Assembly: GCA_035610365.1 (NCBI GenBank) | Contig: CM069439.1 | Coordinates: 4,588,001-4,652,000 of the forward strand | Direction: 5' to 3' | Source of the DNA: Aquatica leii | Lineage: Eukaryota > Arthropoda > Insecta > Coleoptera > Lampyridae | DNA: 64,000 nucleotides | Shown here: piece by piece, positions 32,340 through 44,929 of the stretch | How the letters are laid out: each line of letters starts with the position of its first letter | Position numbering within the stretch: the first letter of the stretch is position 1 | Made by a program: the position numbers and the translations under genes | The notes under the pieces: generated by a model | Told to the model about the DNA's origin: nothing | Seen by the model: the letters and a program-made list of their open reading frames with translations, nothing else | Database searches by the model: none

Positions 32340-35185
32340 TGGAGTTCGGAAATGGTAGGAGAGAAAAAGAAACCGACGTATTTTATTACACGCATAAACT
32401 TTATTTTATTCAGGGGAGGATAATGTGCACATGCCACAGTATCAGTGTTGCCAGATGGTCGATTAATATCAACTCAACGTAAAAACACAAATTATGATTT
32501 GTCGAATAGTTAGATTAGTTGCTTGAAGTATAAAATCGAAGTAATTATGTAAGTAGTACTTTATGTTGTAGGCGACATAAAAGTTTTCTTTAACAATACA
32601 CTACATGAATCCTGACAAAAATACTACTTACGCGGACAAGGTTCTTGAGGAAGTCCGCCCGTCATGCTTTGAATTATACAAAAACACGTGCATAATTACA
32701 ACCCTTTACAAATTCTGGTTCTTCCTTCCGTTGCTTTCAACAACGCGTGCAAACAAGTTTGGCGTGCATTAAAATCTGAATAAAAGTATGTAGATATATC
32801 GACTTAATCTTATTGTTAGAGAAACTCAACTTTTTTCTTTTCTTTTGAAATTTAAAATGAGACTTAAATAAAACGTTTAAACAGGTCTGTATCATACCAG
32901 CCTAACTTAAATTAACAATGCACAGCAAACTGTAATCGGTTCATCAAAAAACAGTTCTATAACCGGAAAATTCATGGCATGAGTATGTGGGAGCGAAGCC
33001 AAAATCAATTAGTTTTTGTGTTTTTGGTTTTTAGTTGTCTCTTTGGAGAATTATAGTAAAAAAGACAAAACGAAAAGAATTCAAATAAATGTGATCACCA
33101 TGTTTACCAATAATTTCTAATACTTATTTATCGTTTTGATTAGCATTTTAACTTGTTTCTCTAAAAATTGTTTACGCCGTAGATGTATAGTAGACATATA
33201 TTACTGATAACCATCTTATCGTCACACATTATGCCTATGTGAGCTTTAAAAAACCCATGTCTATACAACAATCCTTTGTTAATAAAACAGTCACTATGTG
33301 GCGAGACAAGGTGATTTGTCTACGATCTACTCAAATCCAGCATACTAATTCAACGTTACTGATGTTTCTTCGTTTTGCTGAATTTTCATAAATTTGAGTC
33401 AAGAAGCGTTTAAAAAAAATGTTGTTTATTATAAGATTAGGTAAGGTGAACTTTTTGTACTCTATCTACTATTATGTATACTAGCTGATTTACACGCAAG
33501 CGTGTACTGCCAAATGGCTTTAACGGCTTGTATGAACATTGCAACTTATATTATACTTGATGCCAAAAAATACTTATATATCTCAAAAAAGAAAAAAATA
33601 TTTTAGATAAGAGAAAAAAGCAGCAATCTAACAAATTTAAATCTTAATTCCTGCATTACATAGACAAAAAACTAACTGTACATTGAATGCACGTTGTACA
33701 TACACATGCTTATTTCAAACGAACCCTTATGTGCACTTCGCACACATGCTGGGCACAAGCAGGCGGGTGCATTCACTTTCATAAGCTACTTTCACATATG
33801 GCGATAAACAATATATATAGGGGACACAGTACAGCTAAGGGCAATGCTCTAAAATTCACTTTGTTTTCATATGAGGGGGTGCACTTTAATATTACTTCTT
33901 AATAGTGTAAATCTTTTATTTCAAATGATCTATACAGCACGTGGTAAATTACAATTCGGTTTTCTTTTCTTTTTTTGCGAAATTTATTGTAATCGTATTC
34001 GATCTGATTTTGCGATTAAACTTACCCGTACTATTCTAGCTTGAAAAAAAAACACGTTGTTACGTTTATTATTCGCAATTAACAGCCGTAGAATAAGTAA
34101 TTGCGGTAAAAAATAATTTTCGTTACACCATGTGAAAATACACCTGGTGTGGCTCGTGCTACATAACGCAGACGGAGTGGATATCAACGGACGATAAGGG
34201 AGTGCACCCTTGTGTATAGTTCATAGTGCCACCCTCTCGTTAACCACCCCACGTGTTCTATTAAAAACGAACAATCAGTTAAACATTCAATCGATTTATC
34301 ACAGTAGATCAAGATTTTAAAAATTTTACATAGAGTATTTCAGAAAATCAGTCAAGAGTTCAATCCTGTGAAAATTAAAATGTCATATTTTTAACGAGGG
34401 TCGATTTTAACCATCTTGTTCTTACAAAACCATATCTCAAAAATTAATACAGTAATTTGATGAATAAAAAATAAATTGTAAAGTAGAATCAAATTACTTA
34501 CGATCAGAAAAATTGAATCAAAAATAAGAAAAAATTAACCGTTTGACAAAAATCATACTATTACGTAATGATTTGATTTTTACTAATTATAAACATAAAC
34601 AAGTAATACATTTGATGCATAATAAAAATAACAAACAACGGAAACTAAACATTTTTTGATTTGAGGAACCATAATTTCGTATTTAATTGGTATTTATTTT
34701 TTAATGTATTGTTTGCCTTGTTATCTCTAGCACAAAAATACAAAAAATAGTATAAATAATAAGTAACACATAATAATGAAAAACAGAAGATAATATAGAA
34801 ATAAAACAATTACATGAGAGCTATTCTAAAAAAACCCATAAAAAAGAGACAAAGTATAATCGACAAAAACTAAGCAATATAAAAAAATCACAAAAACTTT
34901 TACAAAAGTCACCAAACAACAAGGAGAAATTAAAAAATAAAGAATAATAACTAATAACAAGTAAAAAAAAATATAGATCAAAAATTTTAAGGAATCATAA
35001 TAAGTAGTAGATAAAGAATAAGAGTAAAGCAAACAAATAAACCAACAAGGAAAGAAAAAAATAGGCAAAAAACAACAAAACAACAAAAGAAAATAAATAA
35101 TGTAACCTGAAAAGTTCTCTACAGAGAAAAATAATCTGACACGATAATATATATGTCAAACATATTTGAGATTTACATAAAGACA
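32340..35185. other. No gene recognised
   Basis: Mostly AT-rich. Near 33480 a CTAGCTGATTTACACGCAAG stretch (with CGTGTA next) resembles the start of widespread insect interspersed repeats, but no boundaries could be drawn. The 34000-34260 stretch is less AT-rich and unexplained. Confidence 0.45.
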
Positions 35186-35189
35186 CGAA

Positions 35190-37570
35190 GGTATACTAAA
35201 AATGGAAATGAATTTAACAGAGAAATGAAAAGCGACATATATGGAACGCAAAGGGTTATCTGGAAGATTCTATCATCTGCAAAAATTAAAATAAATAAAA
35301 CAGTGTAACTAAACAACATACCAGCAGAAAAGTTAAACACCCTCTTCAAGAATTTGTACTCCCAAATTGGCAAAAAACTATATTCGGCGAAACAACAAAA
35401 TGTTGCCGAAGAAGATGTAACTAAAATCAAAGAAATCACTATAGAGCAAATGACAAAGACTTGAAGCCTGACGAGATACTAAACGAACTGCTAAAAACAA
35501 CAGAGAATCGATCACAGAACAACTCACGAAACTAATAAAATACAACACCCTAGGTATGAAAAAATAGCACCACAATCATTTTGTTTAAGAAAGGAACAAC
35601 TTTGTATTTATCAAACTACCGAGCAATAATCCTGCTAAACACATCAATGAGATTATTTCCTCGTCTCCTCCAACAACTGATGTTTAAGAGATTACAATCG
35701 GCGAGGAACAACAAGGATTTTGAAAAATCGATCGACGGTGGATGCTGTATTTCTTGTTAGCAGGTCATAGAAAAAGCAATAGAATATAGTAAATACACAT
35801 ATATGTGCTTCATTGATTTGAAGAAAGCGTTTGACAAGAACAACTGAAGAATGTAGTTAAAAAGCTAAAAACAAGTACATCCAAACATCATACAGACGAT
35901 CATTCAACTCAACACTAGAAACACTACTACTATCAAAACAGAATTACTAAGGAAATTGCCTCAGCCCGTTACTTTTTACCATAATTATGGATAAAATAAT
36001 AGAACAAGTTCGCAAGATAAAACATGACTACAGAATAAAAAAGCAACAAATTAAGATTTTTTGCTACACAGACGATGAACGCTCTTTGCGGACTTAGAAA
36101 ACGGGCTACTGCAAGCATTTAAAAGCGAGAGATTCACCAAGCCAGTAACTTGACTTTAAACGTACAAGCTTGACTTGGACTTGAAAGTCAAGTTTTTTAA
36201 AAATAGATGTTTGACTTGGTTTGATGTTCGTAGATACACTCTTGGATTGGTTTTTTAACCTTTATCAAGTTTTCAAGTTTTTTTGATTTTTTTTTTACTT
36301 TTTCCGCAAAAATAGTCTATACTTGACGCTTTCGCGCTTTACTTCTGATTGATCTAGAGTTATGCGGTAACCTAGTATACAGTGTGTTTTTGATAAACGG
36401 CTACAAACTTAAGGTAGCGTTTTCTTGTGGCGTTAAATAAAAATTTTCTTTTTAAGGATTTGGTAAAAGTGGCTCACTTTCGAGATATTTGCAATTAGTT
36501 TTCAAGCCGGTTTTGTTTAAATAAGTGGAGATTGATTTTTGATTTTAACTATGTGGAAATGCTGTGAGTTTTTTTTAAAACGTCTTCATGTATTGCGTTA
36601 ATTATTGTACTCCTCAATTTTCTGTCATCTACAAAATAAATTGTAAAATAGTTACAGCAAATTCCAATTTTTATTTTTTGTATTAACACAGAGCTAATTT
36701 AACAAAATATACTTTGTGTACTTGATTACGTTTATTTGCGGTTGTAACAAAAACAAGACTTCAGCTAAATAAACTCAAAAAATTGCAATGTAAGAAGTAT
36801 AAATTCTAAATTCAGCTTTCTTAGAACTCAGTTCGGCAACTGGCTTAATTTCTGTTTTGATATCTTCAGTTGACGCTGTTTGCTAAAGTGATTTGTGTAA
36901 ATTTGGTTGGCTTGAAAGTTTGAACTGTAATAGTTTGGCCTGATTTTTTTGAAAACTTGGTTTGATTTCAAGCCAAGCTTTTGAAAATCAAGCCAAATCT
37001 GTAAATGTGTAAAAATATTGCTCAGTTACAAACGTGAACCATGTGTTCCCGCTCAATTATCTCGGAACATCTATATCAGCCTATGACGATTTGAGCTCTA
37101 ATGTGAGAAAAAATATACAAAGCATCTAGAGTAGCAGATGCGTTAAAAACCTACATATAAAAAAAAGGCGTGTATGTTAACAGATACTAAAGTAAAAATA
37201 TACAAATCATGCGTAAAGTTGATAATGACATAGACCGCAAAAGAAAAAACGAAACATGTGAAACCGAAAAGATAACGCGCACCAACGAATTGAAAACATT
37301 AACAACGATCACTGGCAACACAATAAGGGATAAAAGAAGAAGTTATGATAAGCAAGTAGAATGTAAAGAAGATGTGACAAGTTGGTTCCGTGCGCCTAGG
37401 AAAAATTAGAGCAAACACGTATCCAAGATAAACAAAAACAAGATAGTAAAAATAAGCAGAAATAAGCAAAAACGGAAAACCAGTATTCTTCAGACCGCCA
37501 GAACCTGGACGGCCGCCCAATATATGGAAAGATAACTAGCAGCCAACTTTCTAAGAAGTAATTGTATAAA
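35190..37570 (+). mobile_element. RTE-like LINE, degenerate, interrupted
   Basis: Reading in shifting frames: SDIYGTQRVIWKIL near 35231, PAEKLNTLFKNLYSQI near 35321, a degraded YRAINLLN-like block near 35620, RSTVDAVFLV near 35728, EYSKYTYMCFIDLKKAFD near 35780-35838 (motif A), a PLLF block near 35968, and IFCYTDDE near 36057-36080 (catalytic box). After a foreign insert it resumes with LNYLGTSISAYDDLSSNVRK near 37055-37113 and ends with a PPGRPPNIWKD-like C-terminus near 37497-37530, as in RTE-type 'endonuclease-reverse transcriptase' proteins. Stops and shifts are frequent. The endonuclease is not visible; the region before 35190 is A-rich. Confidence 0.68.
36125..37015. mobile_element. Unidentified insert with CAAGCC/GGCTTG subterminal repeats
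   Basis: This ~0.9-kb block separates two collinear parts of the LINE RT. Its left end has repeated ACTTGACTT, CTTGACTTGG and AGTCAAG words; its right end has TTGGCTTGAAAG, CTTGGTTTGATTTC and AAGCCAAGC. Words of this kind in inverse order at the two ends suggest subterminal repeats of a non-autonomous DNA transposon. No open frame of note. Exact ends and target duplication were not resolved. Confidence 0.45.
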
Positions 37571-37859
37571 AACAAGCTTTTGGCTTTCAAAAAGAAGAAG
37601 AAAATTAATTATCCAAAATTATTTTTGACAAATAAAAGTCTAAAACAGTTGTATGTTATATTCAGTAAGCCCGAAGAATACAAATAGACACTAAATATGA
37701 TAAATTACCATTGATATTGGTGGTAATTATGCAGAATACATGTTGAAAAAAATCAAAAAATTGAAATGTGGCAAAAAATGTCAAAAATTAAAAATATGAA
37801 AATAAATATGTATAAACATATAAATAAAAAACATAAAAGAACAACAAACTACAAACGTC

Positions 37860-38110
37860 TAAAAATGAGTTAAAAAACTGAAATCTAGATATTTAAAATA
37901 GAGCTTGACCCAAAAAAAGCAACTCAAAATTTTAATTCTCAGTTATGGTCAAAAAGTATGGGAACAGACATAGAAATGAAAAAAAAATGATTTAAATACC
38001 TAGGACTCAAGTGTAGAACCAACATAAATTAGGTAACCAAAACATTTCATGCTCAACTTCGCAAAGCATAGAAATACGCAAGTTCATGAATTTGGTTTGT
38101 TCAGTCTCTG
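37860..38110 (+). pseudogene. LINE RT C-terminal fragment
   Basis: KIELD near 37900 followed after a stop by FKYLGLKCRTNIN near 37992-38030 and FHAQLRKA near 38047 match the 'FKYLGxxIS...EVxxQxxKA' region of RTE-like RTs. It lies 0.3 kb beyond the previous LINE on the same strand and may be a second copy or a rearranged part. Confidence 0.4.
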
Positions 38111-38114
38111 TTAC

Positions 38115-41085
38115 TTTAAAGTTGGATTGAACTTGATCCGTGTTGAGGTTGTTTGTTTAAACTTAAACTCGACTCTAAAACCATAAAAACTTTTTGTAAA
38201 ATTCAAGTGCAGTAGCAAAACCAACTGCTCAGAAATGGTTCAAAAATTATATGTTACTCAAATTTTTTTTCAAGTTGAAAATATCTGAAGATGATTGTAC
38301 TGTTAAGAATCTTGAACGTAAGCGATTAATTCGTGAAAATTAACTGTACGGAAAAAAAACAACATACCAAGAGTCTTTTTTTGGCAAAGCTGGGTGTACA
38401 ATTAGCAAAACGATAAGGTTAAATTCAAGACGACATTATCTAAAAAAAGAAAATATTTTTTACATAAATTTTTCGTTCAATGTAGGAAATGGTCCATTTT
38501 GAAGTCGAAGGTATCTAACGGTGCCCAAGACTAATAACTTTTTAATGGTATTTGCAAAAATGCAGATAATCTTGTGCTCATGAATGGAAATCGTGTCTTT
38601 AATTAAGATTTGTAATTGTTTTATCAAAGCTGGGTTTGATTCAGTGCAATAAAATGTAAAACAAAAATACTGATTCAAAAAACTTAAAAATTCAAAAATT
38701 CGTCAGACAAAATTTTTTGACCATAAAAAGACGATAGTCACACGTATTTTGGCTTTTATTTTGTTTTTGACAGGTTACAATCCATTTGCTATTCAGGTTT
38801 TTGTTAAAAAGGCCAGAGCTAAGTGATTTGTATTTACTTCAGCGATATTAAACGAGCATTTTATGCAAAAGTCATTGATACCCTAATATTTTGTATTCTT
38901 TAAATGAAAAATTAAGGTATCTACGACGGGACATGTGATTATGAATGGGTATACGGTGGGTGCATAACTGCATACACCTTTGTCGCTTTATGAATAGCCA
39001 GGTAGGCGGCGCACCTGTAGAAGAACCTGTACCAACTTCCTATATCCTGCTGAAAGCATGTGAATTTTTCAGGATTTAAAAAATAATGCAAATAAAATCG
39101 AATATAAACGAGTTTATTATTTAGAACAATAATCCCATTAAATAAATCGTGGATCTATAAATATGTACGACTCTTCCTAAAAGGTCAGAAGTTATCAATC
39201 GTGTGCGAAATTAAAAAAATAATAATATGACCCATTTATCCGTTACTCATAGTTTAAAGTATATGATGCGTAGTTTTTGTCATTTGATAAATTACAATAA
39301 GGTCGAGTATTACTGTTATTGATAAATTAAATAAAAATCTTTTTACAGTTGAACTCAAACATACTTCCAAGGAAGCACCTATCTTATCATTAATAATGTT
39401 ATAACAGCTGTAAAATACTTGGAAATAGACGTCGGGACCCTAGAAATTATCCTCAAAAGTAAATTTCTACTTACCCACAAATTAAGAGTAAAGAAATAAA
39501 TCTCGAAATAAATTATTTGGGGTTAATAATGCATATTGCCACCATATTTAAACAGCAGCTGTGATGTATAATAAAAACCCTCAGCAGCTGTGATTTGGCG
39601 ATTTGCCGTTTTATACCCTAAGACACCCCGATGCAGCTTTCTCAAGAAATCAGGGGTGCAAGACCATGTGTGCAGTATGCGTTATAGTTGTTAATCAAAT
39701 TCTTTGTCATGGCGAGACAACTGCTTCTAGCACGCGCGCTTTCAAATTTATGACATGCATGTAATGCCTACCAATTTTCGAAAAGACGTTTGGACATTTG
39801 AATTGATGCATGACAGTTTAAACAAAAATACAGTGCTTAAGGTTTCTAAAGAAAAACAAATATGCTTAAATCTCAATACAAAAATAAACGACAATTAATC
39901 AGACCAAATGGAAATTAGACAAAAACAACAGATTAACGATAACTAAAGAACCTGAGAAAAAAAAACTTTAGAGAACATATATCATGAACTATATAAGCCG
40001 GGACGAATTATTTAGCACAGTCAATACAAGAACCATGTCTCGACGAAAGTTTGTTAGATTTACTAACATTTCCGTGCTGTTATTTTACGTTCGAAAAGTA
40101 TACAGAATACATCGGGATGAGCCGTTTTCTTGAGCAACTCACTGGTCCCATCTACACACAGATACAGATGCATAAAACTGATTTGTTTGAATCAGTCAAA
40201 TAGTGACGAGTTTTTATTAATCAATGATAAAACTATAGAAGTGAGAATAAGAAACCTCACAGCAAAGCATATTGTACCATATAAATTTATAGAACTGGTC
40301 AATTTCATTTGCAAAGATTTTGGTATAGTAAAAACAGATTGAAGGTAAGCATACAAACTTGCACAAACGCTGTATACAAAAGATAAACAATATTTAATGC
40401 AGCATCAGTGCGTATTACGATTTTGTTGCTTTTGGTAAACTTACAACTTGTTTTTAACACCTAATATTATTTAATTTATTAACGTTCAAATGCAAATATC
40501 GGTTTTGACAGAAAATAGAAAGTTATTTTCGTTAATATCTGCAATATGAACTGAATTATTTAAACATTCATATAATTTTGAGGTTTTTAAACTTGAAATC
40601 TAATGATTGTAATTAGTAACATAAACGATACGAGAACGGAACTGAATCACAACTTACATTGAGGTCATAAACAACTGAAAAACTACCTGTTTGGTAAAAA
40701 AATCTCGAGTTAAAAATTCCGAAAAAAAATCTTGAAAAGCAATAATCTCAATGGCAAAAATTTCAAAACTGAAAACACCCATTAGCAAAAATCTCAAATA
40801 GAAAATCTTTGGAAAATTTTTGCAAATTACTTATTTAACATATTCTTACTAATCTTATGCTCTTAGTGCATTAAAATTCCCACTTTTTAATCTTAATATA
40901 ATTATTACGGTGATTAACAAACTACGTCTAGACGTAAGAGCTTTGCTTGGTTTTAGTAAAATTTTCAAACGCGAATTACAGTGAAAATATAGCAGCAAAT
41001 ACAGTTCTTGAAGAGCGAGAAAAGGTAACCAATACAAATTTGAACAATTCTCTAGTAATTGCGAAGGCTTCCACGGCCGTAGTCT
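38115..41085. other. No gene recognised
   Basis: AT-rich. At 39991 an ACTATATAAGCCGGGACG stretch looks like a TATA box, followed by an ATG at 40035 (32 codons, MSRRKFVRF...) and by a 70-codon frame at 40130-40342. Neither matches a family I know. Confidence 0.45.
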
Positions 41086-41089
41086 TTAC

Positions 41090-41430
41090 TAATATGAGAA
41101 CGTCCGGGTTCGGACCGTGTCATTGTTGTAACCGAAGTTGGCAACGTTTCACCTACTTTCGTAAAAGAGAAATCGAAGAACTCAAACAAGTAACCGAAAT
41201 CTCACTAAGAACCTCTCAAAAGTCAGGTAATGAACTCATGAACCAAGCTAGGTTCTGAGAACTCTAAAAACTAAAAAAAACGATACACTTGAAAAGCAAA
41301 CGACAATCTAACAAAGAACCACTACAGAATCAGGTAATCAACTTGTAAACCAAGCTATAGAAGTGACTTAAGAAAAAGTTGACTCCGTATTTATAGAAGT
41401 ATCGTCGCGGTGAAATAGGCTCGACTCTGA
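41090..41430 (-). mobile_element. PLE 3' tail fragment
   Basis: The sequence ACGACAATCTAACAAAGAACC (41300 region) and the adjacent GTAATCAACTTGTAAACCAAGC match the inverted PLE tail at 29150-29205. On the minus strand VYKLIT at the end of the GIY-YIG region corresponds to VYKLIA in the copy at 31760-31780. A GAAACGTT remnant of the hammerhead-like motif is visible near 41143-41150, but the CTGA part is lost. Confidence 0.6.
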
Positions 41431-41559
41431 TTGTGGTACGCTCTGAACTAAAAACAGTTTTGCTCGCACATGAAAGAAGACTAAAATATTTTTTTACTTT
41501 GTCTGGGTCAACTAATTTACCTGTGGACAAAATACACAATAAAAACTTCTATTCGAAAT

Positions 41560-41850
41560 GAGTTCAGACAACAAAAATATCTGGATCGTAGAATCAATTC
41601 GGCAGGCAAAATAAAACGTTTAACTTTTGAGCATAACCACGTTCCTGCAATTGATATAAAAAAAAATAAATACTAGGAAAGAAACTGCAAATACACCCAA
41701 AATGTATTTCATGTATTTGTAGCCAATGCATCAGCTAATTTGTTAAATGCTGTACAAAGAAGGTTGCCAGACATCAATGATTTGAAACGTACTATGAGAC
41801 GCCAAAGACCCACTTCCACCAATACCCCCAAATCCTATTTCATTAATTAA
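41560..41850 (+). pseudogene. MULE transposase, N-terminal part
   Basis: LTFEHNHVPAIDIKKN near 41617-41664 (end of a FLYWCH-type zinc finger, with the H-N-H ligands) and, after a frame change, ANLLNAVQRRLPDINDLKRT and MRRQRPTSTNTPKSY near 41735-41835 are the N-terminal region of insect FLYWCH/MULE proteins, where a predicted helical segment precedes the transposase domain. The reading stops where an inverted piggyBac begins and continues at 43640. Confidence 0.6.
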
Positions 41851-43430
41851 ACAAGCTCCTTTGTTCAACTTTTCGAGAAGGGGTAGAAAGAAATTTTCGC
41901 AGGGTATGATTACAGGAAGACCGGGATGCAGGTGTAGTGTGAACGTTTTTAATTTTCATCAAATATCTAAGTATATGTAGTCTGAAATCATAGAACCACA
42001 TTCAGAAATTGGAACTGTATTCTTTTAAAAGCAAATATAAGTTGTGTAATACCACTAGCCTATATTTATACCATCTAAGGCAATTTCTGGAAACCCGATA
42101 ATAGACCATTAACTGATCTTGGCAGTCTTCTCCGTCTATGTATTTGTTATACACTACTATAGCTTCTGGTTTTTCCTTCAGCTATTACAATTTTGAAACA
42201 TGTCGTTGTCGAACTCTGTGCAAATATAGGCAACCTATCTTACCACGACATAGTCCAATCATAACGCCTTCAAAATATATTGCTCTAGTTTCCCTTTTTG
42301 CTATCTTAGCTGCGGGTAGGTGCTTTCTGTCTAATATTATTGTACCTGTACATAGCGTTTTTCTATTTAGGTTGTAACTACTATAATAGTTATCCATAAA
42401 CAAACAATGTCCAGCATTCAGTTTCTCTTGCGTGAAATGCAGTACTATATTTGCTGCAATGTCCCGTTCCTTCGAAATCTTCCATCACGCCTATGAAATT
42501 CATGACCATACTTCCAGGTTTGGTTCCATATTTGTGCTTTTTATTTTTAATCGATTGTCTAAATACCAAACTTCTCTTCCTCCACAACGTCATCGATTTA
42601 TCAAGAGGCAAATTTGGTCCGGGGTAATAAGTTTTCTCCATTTTATAATTGAAATAGTTTACTAGAGGTCGTATTTTGAATAATCTGTGCTGAGGTTCTA
42701 AATCACTGGGTTTTAGATTTTCTCGAAAGTGCAGGTAACGAAAAATAATCTAAAATTGGCCATGGCTCATTATCGCCGGTAAAATAAGAAAATCGAATAA
42801 GAAGTCTTTTTTCCAATAATCTTTGGTTCTGTTGATTGTGACCATGCTCATATGTAAAAGCAATCCCAGAAAAGTGCAAAACTCATCTACTGTAACTTCT
42901 TTCCATCTGGTAATTCTAGAAAATTTAGTCACTGGTCGTGTTAAAAATATGCGGTCGGCGTATTTATTTATTTGAGTGGTCATCAACTGGTAGAGTGCGT
43001 GGTTTAGTTACAGATTAAAAAAATCAGCTGGATCACAACCTGAATCAATTATACCAAAAACGCAGTTTCAAAACTAAAAGCAAAACGCAAATATCATAGA
43101 TGCCAAAGTATACAGTAAACGCTTGTCCTTAGAAAATTGGATATTCCGTGAATTAATGCTAGAAATAGAGAACCAATGTATGTTGGAACTGGTAGAAACA
43201 GCAGCGGGTGCAATCGGTGTTACTTTAAGTGTCAAAGAAATATTTTATTTGACATCGTGTACCACTAGTTCAGCATCCTCCTCATTCGTTTCTGAGTTAC
43301 TCTGAAGGAGCCAGACGTCGTCATCTTTAGTATAAAATGCATCATCATTCAATTCCGTTTTCTTTCTAGCTCTTTTTCGGACAAAGACAAACTAGTCCGT
43401 TCTTAGCACATCACATGAGTGGAACGTGAT
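41850..43430 (-). pseudogene. piggyBac-like transposase inserted in the MULE
   Basis: Minus-strand order: acidic N-terminus with DDDVWLLQSNSETNEEDAE near 43260-43330; ITRWKEVTVDEFCTFLGLLL near 42870-42930; FKIRPLVNYFNYKMEKTYYPG in two pieces near 42615-42690 with the S-M-T-LW(R) Asp-region block (the canonical 'DES' is degraded to DKS); KNKKHKYGTK near 42540; GHCLFMDNYYSSYN near 42365-42410 (catalytic Asp of MDNYY kept); KTLCTGTI near 42342; KPEAIVVYNKYID near 42130-42165; and an FRLHILRYL tail near 41965. The last basic residues end near 41850. Frameshifted several times; inactive. TTAA words occur near both ends but a matching TTAA target pair was not proven. Confidence 0.82.
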
Positions 43431-43639
43431 TGAAATTTTTGTCAATTAGCAGAGAATGTATTAACAAGTAATTTACTAATTTACTTAACTAAGAAGAATA
43501 GATTATTCAATGTTTGTAGTGTACTCACCACACAATTTAATAATGTTATTACGTCCATATTTGTATCACTACCCAATAAAAGTAAAGCTACTTATACGTG
43601 GAAATTGCGGGAAGTGAAATCTTCACTTCACAGCCGGGT

Positions 43640-44130
43640 TTATATCGTACTACAAACATAATAGATTTTGAACGAGCTGCTATGACTGCATTTAGAGCTA
43701 AATTCCCAAATGCTCATTTTAATCCATTTACAGGTATTCAAGATTTTTCAGACACTATTTCAAAACTGTAGGCTGCTTGTTTGGCATATCGCAGGCTTTA
43801 TGGCGGAAACTAAAAAACTGCGACAAAGCTGTCTGCATTGGCATTTGACTAATGCTGGATGTGTCAGGAGTTTTTGACCAGTTGTAAGAATCATACTATT
43901 CTACACAAAAACCTGCTGCTCATTGAGATATAGTTTGTTATTTTGAAGATACATGGGTAAGGTGCCTTCAAAGGCGTGGTGGTTATAGACGTCTTCTTTT
44001 CCAATATGACCTCTGGAACTGCCATAGTAAAGTGGAAGAACATTTACTACGAACTAACAATGCAGCGAAAATATATGGCAAGCTTTCTAAAAAATCTAAA
44101 CACGACCACGATTAAAGAATTCATTTAAGG
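43640..44130 (+). pseudogene. MULE transposase, C-terminal part
   Basis: IIDFERAAMTAFRAKFPNAHFN near 43658-43720 is the MULE block with the second catalytic Asp ('xxDFExAxxxA'); a QAIWRKVQ-like block is degraded; YFEDTWVRCLQRRGGYRR near 43941-43993 and LWNCHSKVEEHLLRTNNAAK near 44009-44065 are the C-terminal MULE motifs, the latter with the R-T-N-N-A catalytic-Glu neighbourhood. The frame changes between blocks. Together with 41560-41850 this is one MULE split by piggyBac. Confidence 0.65.
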
Positions 44131-44139
44131 TCGACATGC

Positions 44140-44920
44140 ACTTGTCGCAAAGAAAATTTACAGATATGTTACAACCCGGTTTCAAACTTGTGTTACATAA
44201 TATGCTGACACTAATTGTGTAGAGATTGTGTACAAATTAAACTTAAATGTCTAAATATGTTTTTATTTCTAATTATTTTGAAGATATATTTGAGACTAAA
44301 CCTGCCTAAAAGAACAACCTTGTTTATGATTCGAGTTTATGTTTGTGAAACTGCTATTAAACCCCATTACAATTTTAATATTTCGAGGTTTTTACCATTA
44401 CAGATTTTTGCTATTCGAGGTTCTTGTTTTTTGAGAAAAACTGTATAAACCAAGAACACAAACTGGTAATGTTTTCGAGAACTAAAAGATCCAAATAATT
44501 CAAATGAGAATCGGTACTGGTGAATTGAGATTCATTTTTATTAGTTTCTTCAAGTAATTGATTATTAGTTTAATGTATCAAATATTGCTCACATTAATGT
44601 GGCTAGCGGTCTGGACGTGCATGCAGTGACGTAGCAGGTATTGTATGGTTGTTTGTGCAGTCGTGTCATTGTTTTTGTGATTAATTGCGTGAGGCTATAA
44701 ATGAAAATCGATCGGTTCAAAAAATTCGGTAAAAATATTAGAAAACAGTGATCTTGATGACATTGACGCGTACTGTATATTTTGACTTTAGTGTAACCCA
44801 CACTATAGTTTCGCTGAAACTTCATCACAAGCTCGTGATAACTTTTCACAACAAAACCAACTAAAAAACCTAAATGCAATAATCAACTTTAAATAGGAGT
44901 TTTCCAATAACTTGTACAAT
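44140..44920. other. No gene recognised
   Basis: AT-rich sequence between the MULE and the Tc1-like element. Open frames (77 codons at 44215, 96 codons minus at 44879) show no motif. Confidence 0.5.
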
Positions 44921-44929
44921 CTTAAGCAA

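Noticed and set aside
34826..35575. Overlapping minus-strand frames rich in Phe, Leu and Tyr that look like membrane proteins
   Set aside because: They are the complement of A-rich sequence before and within an RTE-like LINE read on the plus strand; the hydrophobicity comes from poly(A)-rich composition.
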